64,000 bases of DNA from Cranoglanis bouderius (lineage: Eukaryota; Chordata; Actinopteri; Siluriformes; Cranoglanididae): NCBI GenBank assembly GCA_023630585.1, contig CM042552.1, forward strand, positions 4,890,001-4,954,000. The letters run 5' to 3'. Below are positions 58,150-64,000 of this stretch, in pieces. Made by a program: the position numbers and the translations under genes. The notes under the pieces are model-generated. The model saw nothing but the letters and a program-made list of their open reading frames with translations. It was not told the DNA's origin and made no database searches. Every line of letters starts with the position of its first letter. Position 1 is the stretch's first letter.

Positions 58150-58430
58150 TGCTTCGTTTGCAGCTGTGTCTTGCCCTCAGTCTGCTCCTCAGCTCTGAGA
58201 CGCGAGCGATCATTATGGTCGAGGGTCCTCTGGCCCACGCTCGCGCTCCAGCTTGCCCCGCACCCGCGCACTCTCTCGAGTTTAGCAAAAGTGTTTAGCG
58301 AGCCAGTGAGCGAGCGCCGGAAGGAAGCAGGTGTGTGGTAAACGGAGAGATTACTGAACTGAGTGCGGGGGCCGGAGGGAGCAGAACCGGGGGCGAGTGA
58401 GTGTGCAGCGCAGCACTGCCACTGATGGAT
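58150..58430. promoter_or_regulatory. CpG-island-like block
   Basis: It is strikingly richer in CpG and GC than the AT-rich DNA on both sides, for example GACGCGAGCG, CACGCTCGCGCTCC, CCGCACCCGCGCAC, GCGAGCGCCGGAAGG and GGGGGCCGGAGGG. This is the best candidate for an unrecognised promoter or first exon in the window. No signal peptide or known domain is encoded on either strand and the splice context is not convincing. Confidence 0.4.
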
Positions 58431-58915
58431 CGTTCTACACCGAAGAGTCCAGCACAGGCACTGAAGGAGCTCGCACTGGTGTGTGTTTGTGTGAGAAAGA
58501 GGAGAGAGTTAAGCCTCTGCTTTCGAGCCAGACTAAACAAAGCTCTAGTAGGACCTTTTGAATCCCAGCTGTTATATTCCATAAGAAAAAGCAACTCTAG
58601 AGCTATAGTTCAGCAGTTTGGTGATTTTTTTATATTTTTTATTTTTTGCTTTGCTTTGACACAATTTATGAACCTGACGAGGTGAAGCGAAGAGACTGTG
58701 TTTCGCAAAATGGAATCTCAGAGCCTTGATACAACAAATGTAACAGTAGTATCTCTTTTGTCATTTCGGTCACCAAATGATTACAAAAGGCAGCAACTTT
58801 TAGACCAAGGGAACTTGTGAAGGTCCTGCAAGATAAAATTCCATGCTTACAACAGTCTAAGTGAATAACATGACTGAATGATCACAGCACTTACCTTTTA
58901 ATGCTTAATCATTAA
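58431..58915. other. Intronic sequence, nothing recognised
   Basis: Unique sequence with a T-rich run at 58625-58650. Confidence 0.4.
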
Positions 58916-59327
58916 TCAGTCCGTACAGGATTTCGAAGGGTTTTTTTGTGATTGTTGCGGCCAGAAATGCTTTTGGCCAAGAATGCTGCGTTTTTTTCTT
59001 CTTCATAATATGCGACGTAATTTGAGTTTTTTGTGCTTTTTTTCTTGCGGAAAACTACTTGTTTTGAATTGGCAAAATTGCAATCGCACAAAATTGTTTT
59101 GCACTTTCTTTTGCAGTGATGTTTGTTCGTAAATGAGACCTTTCAGCTGTACTCATGTTCTCCGCACGTGAATCGAAGAGGGCTTTGACTGAATGCACGT
59201 TGTGATGATGTCTTGGCCCAAATCTGTGGAAAATCTGCTGTAATTTTGAAAAACCGCAAGCTCCTCCGAATATTGTTGCGTTTCCTTGATTTTGCATGAA
59301 TTTCTCGCAAAATCCAGGAGAGACTGA
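58916..59327 (+). mobile_element. MITE with TTAA flanks, 412 bp
   Basis: The ends are TCAGTCCGTACAGGATTTCG and, read inward from the right, TCAGTCTCTCCTGGATTTTG, forming imperfect inverted repeats. TTAA is present immediately outside both ends (58912-58915, 59328-59331). A TTAA target is characteristic of piggyBac and Kolobok groups. It is related to the copy at 46027-46389. Confidence 0.7.
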
Positions 59328-59331
59328 TTAA

Positions 59332-60129
59332 TGATTAATTTTCGGCTATAAGAAAGATCATTTGTCTCACACACATTTAACCCTTTCTCGCAGTACACCG
59401 GCGTTCTGTTCCGCCGAACGGAATGGAAATCGACTTATCAGACATTTTCAATCGGTATAAACAAATGAATTATTAGTCTGTTATAAGACTAGTCAGGACA
59501 CTGTTGGGTTTCTGTGTGTAGAGTATCATGACTCTGTGTTTAGCTGCTGGTGAGCAGGGGGATGGGAAAGGGGAGGAGTGTGAGCGTCCTGCTGGGCAAA
59601 CAATTCACACCCCTCCACGATAACACTGGTACAGAGATAAAATGGACAGAACAACTAAAGCTTTTTTGATAGTAAAACACCGTATACAGCTGCCACAATA
59701 AATTACAACATTTAAACCTAGTAGGCTAGGTAAAAAAAAAAAAAACTGCAAATACTTAAAGCCTGGAGTGTTTACTTTCATGTGAGCCATTAACCACAAC
59801 TGTAGAAAGTGACATCACAAATAAAATCAATGATGAACACGGGCACGCCCAAATCAGGCGCAAATTCCATTTTTTGGTCTCTGGTAAAAAGAGTTAAACA
59901 TATTAAGAGAGAGAACAGCCAGCTAGCCAGACTCGGATAATATTTTGTTACACATCTGATTCGATGACAAAACACCGAATCTTATCATCGTGTGCAAACG
60001 CAATGTGCTACATAATCATATACTCATTTGTTTTCCTGAGTCTGTGTTAAAGCACTAGATAACTAGCTCCATATATTACATTGGTTACTACTTTTTATCC
60101 ATGTCAGTTAACTTTCCTGTGACCAAATC
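59332..60129. other. Intronic sequence, nothing recognised
   Basis: Unique sequence with an A-run at 59731-59744. Confidence 0.4.
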
Positions 60130-60494
60130 ACAGGACTCGGCGATAAATCGATATAATATCGATATCGTGATAAATGATTACGTGATACACTTTTCTGAGA
60201 TATCGTTGGTATGGTGATTTATTGTTTATACATATTTTGAATAATTACAAATAAAATGATGCCGTTGATTTGACGTATTTTTTTGTACTCAATTGTCTTT
60301 GTCTTTGTAGGCATTAAAGAAAAGTATCATCAAACTCAGTTTAACGTTGTTTTTTTTTTTTTTTTGGTTTATTTTACTGCAGTTTTGCAGACAGTTTGTT
60401 AGCCGTAATGTATCTCGTGATACGCAGCGTGTACCGTGGAAATGTCCTCGAGTATCATGATATGATATTTTTTGTCATATCGCTCAGCCCTAGG
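60130..60494. mobile_element. Non-autonomous DNA element with GCGATAT-type ends
   Basis: The left end AGGACTCGGCGATAAATCGA and the right end read inward CTAGGGCTGAGCGATATGAC are imperfect inverted repeats typical of a fish MITE with ends of the GGGCTGGGCGATAT type. The interior includes GTGGAAATGTCCTCGAGTAT. No coding sequence. Confidence 0.6.
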
Positions 60495-60872
60495 ACTGGG
60501 CATCATTAGCTGATAGGCTAGCGAATACATTTACGATTCGTCCGACCCTGTAGTATATAAAACAGTGCTACTTCATGACTCTCTCTTTCTCTCTCTCTTT
60601 TTCCATCTCCAGCTATTGCATTAACCTACCAGCTGAGTGTGATCGGTGTTAGCATGTGTGACAGGGTGATAATGAATGGGAGAGATACAGGCGACGTGTA
60701 GCCGATCATCTGTCACTCTCTGGCTGAGTATCATGGATATCAGGTGAGCGGCTCTGTAATAAAGTTGATATGCTCTACAAGTGATGGATTAATATACGAT
60801 GACTGCACCATCACCCGGTTTTTACACCAGCGCCGAAGAGAGATGGCTGAGGGTTAATGGAGTGAGTGTGCA

Positions 60873-60932
<60 letters not shown>

Positions 60933-62040
60933 AGCATATTCACTGTAAAGCTATTCTAGCTTATACAATTTGCTGATCTGCAAATTAGAAATTCAACGAG
61001 GAGCCAAAACATCTTACCAGGAACTTGCAGTATCACACATTCATTAAAACACATTCAACTCAATCTGATAGCGAATTTTTTTTTTTTTTTTTTTCCAAAC
61101 CTGCTGTACTTTCTGCATTCCTAGTCTTACGTTACGCATCTAACTCGAGCCGCAGTCTCAGCGGTGTACACAATATCCTACTCAAGCAGGAAGTTCTCTC
61201 TGCTCCTGGATATAGAAAATCGATTCCTTACATTAGCTTCCCGTCTTTTATCTACGAACGCTGGAGTGAAAGGTCTGCGCTGCTTTTCGGCCCCGGCAAC
61301 AGCCGCGCGATCGGGTTCTCACGCTATCAACCGACATGGCGAGACGAGAGCCGCGATCGGGCGCTAATGAAATCACGCCACTTATTTTCAGTTCAATCAC
61401 CTTTCTGAGCTTCTCACTCCGTTTCCTTTCGGTTCTCGCTCTCTGGAAAAAAAAAAAAAAAAAAAAACAAGAAGAAAAAGAAAAAAAGAAAAAGCGTCAG
61501 CACCTTCAAACTGTGTGGAAAGTTTGAAGCCTTAAGCAAGTGATGACTCAGTGAGAAAAAAAAAAAAAAAAACTGAAGAAAAGAAAGGGGGAGGGGGGAA
61601 GAAAGGAAAAGAATGTGTCACATCTACATCTCCTGCTGAGCTGGACTCAACAAGGAATCACAACACAGCCAAGTTTTGAGGTAGAGGGCAAAAGAAAGGA
61701 GAGAAAATAAGCCGCTTGTGAGAAGTAAAAGCAGGTAAAGAGAAGGCAAGAGAGCAAGAGAGAGAGAGAGTGAGAGAGACAGAGATGTAGATGAAGGACA
61801 AAAATATGGAGATATAAAAGTAACAGCAACAACAAAACAAGAACTTTACATCAAAGCATGTCTCCAATTCCTCGGGCTAGCTTTATTCAAAAATCTCAAA
61901 TAAAAAGTATGGAAGTAATAAAAAAAAAAAAAAAAAAATGGTGTGATATAAGAGGAATAAAACACTTTGGGACATGCTGTTAAATAAATTAAATGAGAAA
62001 ATGAATAAGTAAAGTATGAACATAATGAACTAATATCTAA
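60495..62040. other. Intronic sequence; TG tract, poly(A) runs and a GC-rich block
   Basis: (TG)n at about 60874-60931, T-run at 61077-61094, A-runs at 61447-61467, 61556-61572 and 61919-61938. 61180-61375 is CpG-rich compared with its surroundings (CCGCGCGATCGGG, GAGAGCCGCGATCGGGCG) but has no recognisable domain. A short family A fragment lies at about 61939-61980 (ATATAAGAGGAATAAAACAC). Confidence 0.45.
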
Positions 62041-62044
62041 CATT

Positions 62045-63500
62045 AAAACTTCTTCAGTGAACATAATCTCAAGTAAAAATAAGTTTTATTTGTCTCGCAA
62101 ATCTGGGCTGCAAATTTAATACCTGACCTTTAGTAGTATTATCATTTAGAAATACACACGAGTCTGACCTTGGCGCACATCATAACTGTTTCTGAAGTGA
62201 TTTTCAGGCTTTACTAAATCACATTGTGGATGCTAAATTAATCCATTTGCATAAACACCGCCCTGTTAGTGTAGACTAGGCCTAAGACTTTTGCAAAGCA
62301 CAGTAGACAATGGTATGGGCATGTAACTAGCATCTAATCTAAAAAATCAAAACAAACAAACAAACAAAAAAAAAAAAACCTTAATAATACCATAATAATA
62401 AGTTACAGTTTCTAGAAACTTTCTCATTATGATTATGATGATACTAATTTTGAAAAACTTGTAACATATGTTACTTACTTTGTCTGGCAGAAACGGGATT
62501 CTGCAAATGTAATACTTGACTTTTAGTAGTATTAATTTGCACACAAATAACGTTTCTTAAATGAGTTTCAGGCAACAGTAAATCGCATTATGAATGCTAA
62601 ACTTTACCACAGTCGAAGTTTCTATAAACTTTCTCATCATGTTGAGATACCAAGACATAAGTTAAAAAAAAAACAAAAACAACTTTACATAGGTTACTTA
62701 CTTTATCTGGAGAAAATGGGCTTCTGCAAAGTAAATACATGACCTTTGGTAGTATTAATTCGTGCGCAAATTAAGTTTGTGATGTGACTTTTAGGCTTCA
62801 GTAAATCACATTGTACGTGCTAAATTATTCTATTCACATGAACATCATTCAGTATTTTCCACTTTTAAGAAGACCTCAAATTGCATATTCACTGAAGGTT
62901 CTCATTATGTTGAGACACTAAGACATCATTTCAAGAACCTTAAATGAACGGTTTTATTTTCTCTGGCAAAAATGGGCTTCTTTTAATATATATATATGTT
63001 TTGTTTCTGGCAAAAATGGGCAAATTTAATACCTGACCTTTAGTAGTATTCATCTGCGCACAAGTTTCTGAAGTGACTTTCAGGCTTCAGTGAATCACAT
63101 TGTAGGTGCTAAATTATTCTATTTGCATAGACTAGACCCTGTAGTTAGTCTGGATTAGGTCTAAGGGCCTATGTTGTGAGCATCAAAGGTATGAATGTGT
63201 ATCTAATATGTAATCTACATACAACTTTACCGAAATAATAAGGCGTGGAATAAGAGGCGAGAGTCATTTTTCGTCATGTTGAGATACTAATAAATCATTT
63301 CAAGAACTTTAAATAAAAATAAAAGTTTTACTTTCTGCAGGCTTCTGCAAATTTAATACCTGACCTTTGGTTATATTAATTTGTGTATGCAATCACTGTA
63401 TCTAAAGTGACTTTCAGGCTTTAGCAAATCATGCCGAATTATTGTATTTACATAAGCACCATCCTGTATTTTGCAATTTTAGGTAGAAATTGTAGATTCA
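62045..63500. repeat. Diverged tandem array, unit about 220-390 bp, five copies
   Basis: The block AATTTAATACCTGACCTTTA GTAGTATT recurs at about 62123, 62517, 62740, 63034 and 63361, followed each time by a GTGACTTTCAGGCTTCAGTA-like word, AATCACATTGTA, and GCTAAATTATTCTATTTGCA. Copies are diverged and carry indels, so the array is old. No coding sequence. Confidence 0.75.
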
Positions 63501-64000
63501 TTGAAGCAAACACGCACAACGCGCTCATTTGAGGGTCAGAATCCTCCTGTTAGTGAATCACCCTGGACGTCTTTTGAGCATGTTTGCACGTGTTTTACAC
63601 ATCCAGCCGTTACAGCTGGAACGAGTCAGCGCCACAGCCGTGATTTTACACAGGCTTAAAGTCAGGAGTCTCTGATAAAGATGGCTTCATTTAGCATACT
63701 GTTTAATTAAAAAGCCTGATGACTGTGTGTGTGTGTATATGCATTAGAGGGAACGAGAGCAGGGGGTACGAGTGAGAGTTGGGGAAACAATCCGAAGTAA
63801 ATTAGCTGTGAATCTAACAAATGACAGTAATTAGAGAGGTAGCCTGTGTTGGGAGCTGCAGAAACGAGGCCAAATACAGCTGCAAGATTAACTGGAGCAC
63901 AACACAGCACACATTTAAGCATCCAGATGGAACAAAATCAATCCGACAAAGAACTTTCTCACTCGTCAAGGAGAGTTCTTCATCACGTATGTATAAGAGG
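63501..64000. other. Intronic sequence to the window end
   Basis: Unique sequence with a short TG run at 63726-63738. The ligand-binding exon of the Eph gene is not here. Confidence 0.45.

Noticed and set aside
58295..58594. Possible first exon or signal peptide in the CpG-rich block
   Set aside because: Neither strand encodes a convincing signal peptide. The long ligand-binding exon that should lie between an Eph first exon and 14213 is absent.

Overview
The window is vertebrate, almost certainly teleost, genomic DNA. It is intron-rich, full of (CA)n, (TA)n and (GA)n microsatellites, and carries many fish-type Tc1/mariner elements and tRNA-like SINEs. The repeat spectrum looks like an otophysan fish such as a catfish, but the species is an inference. 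No bacterial, viral or CRISPR feature is visible.

The only host gene supported is an Eph receptor tyrosine kinase on the minus strand, most like epha6. Two exons are present: the cysteine-rich EGF-like exon (14058-14213, 156 bp) and the first fibronectin III exon (13114-13449, 336 bp). They have correct splice sites and matching phase and are separated by a 608-bp intron. I found neither the ligand-binding-domain exon (expected at higher coordinates) nor the second fibronectin III exon (expected at lower coordinates). The rest of the window therefore reads as intron: about 49.8 kb upstream of the EGF exon and about 13.1 kb downstream of the fibronectin exon.

The introns are a graveyard of mobile DNA. 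The most notable pair belongs to one young Tc1/mariner family with a DD35E rather than DD34E catalytic spacing. Copy 2 (17943-19510, minus strand) has a complete 338-codon transposase ORF. Copy 1 (34-1310, plus strand) has an exactly 291-bp in-frame deletion that removes the first catalytic aspartate but leaves the ORF open. The copies are inverted relative to each other and flank the two Eph exons. Each is nested in an older transposon.

Other elements include at least five further Tc1-like remnants, a 766-bp fold-back element with long inverted repeats carrying GC-box and CCAAT motifs, several MITEs, SINE/retroposon fragments, and a dispersed repeat family (called family A here) with six or more copies. 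Tandem arrays include a 1.2-kb three-subunit higher-order GGAT-type repeat (36.1-37.3 kb), a second GGAT minisatellite containing a perfect 66-bp inverted repeat (38960-39098), a G-poor CAA/CTA array (15.0-16.2 kb), a degenerate ATCGTAT-type array (3.6-4.4 kb) and a diverged ~300-bp tandem array (62.1-63.5 kb).

No novel multi-gene system is present. The most interesting signals are the autonomous/deleted DD35E pair around the exons, the hairpins that look like template-switch products, and the higher-order repeat. Repeat families were recognised by eye from general knowledge of fish repeats, without database searches.
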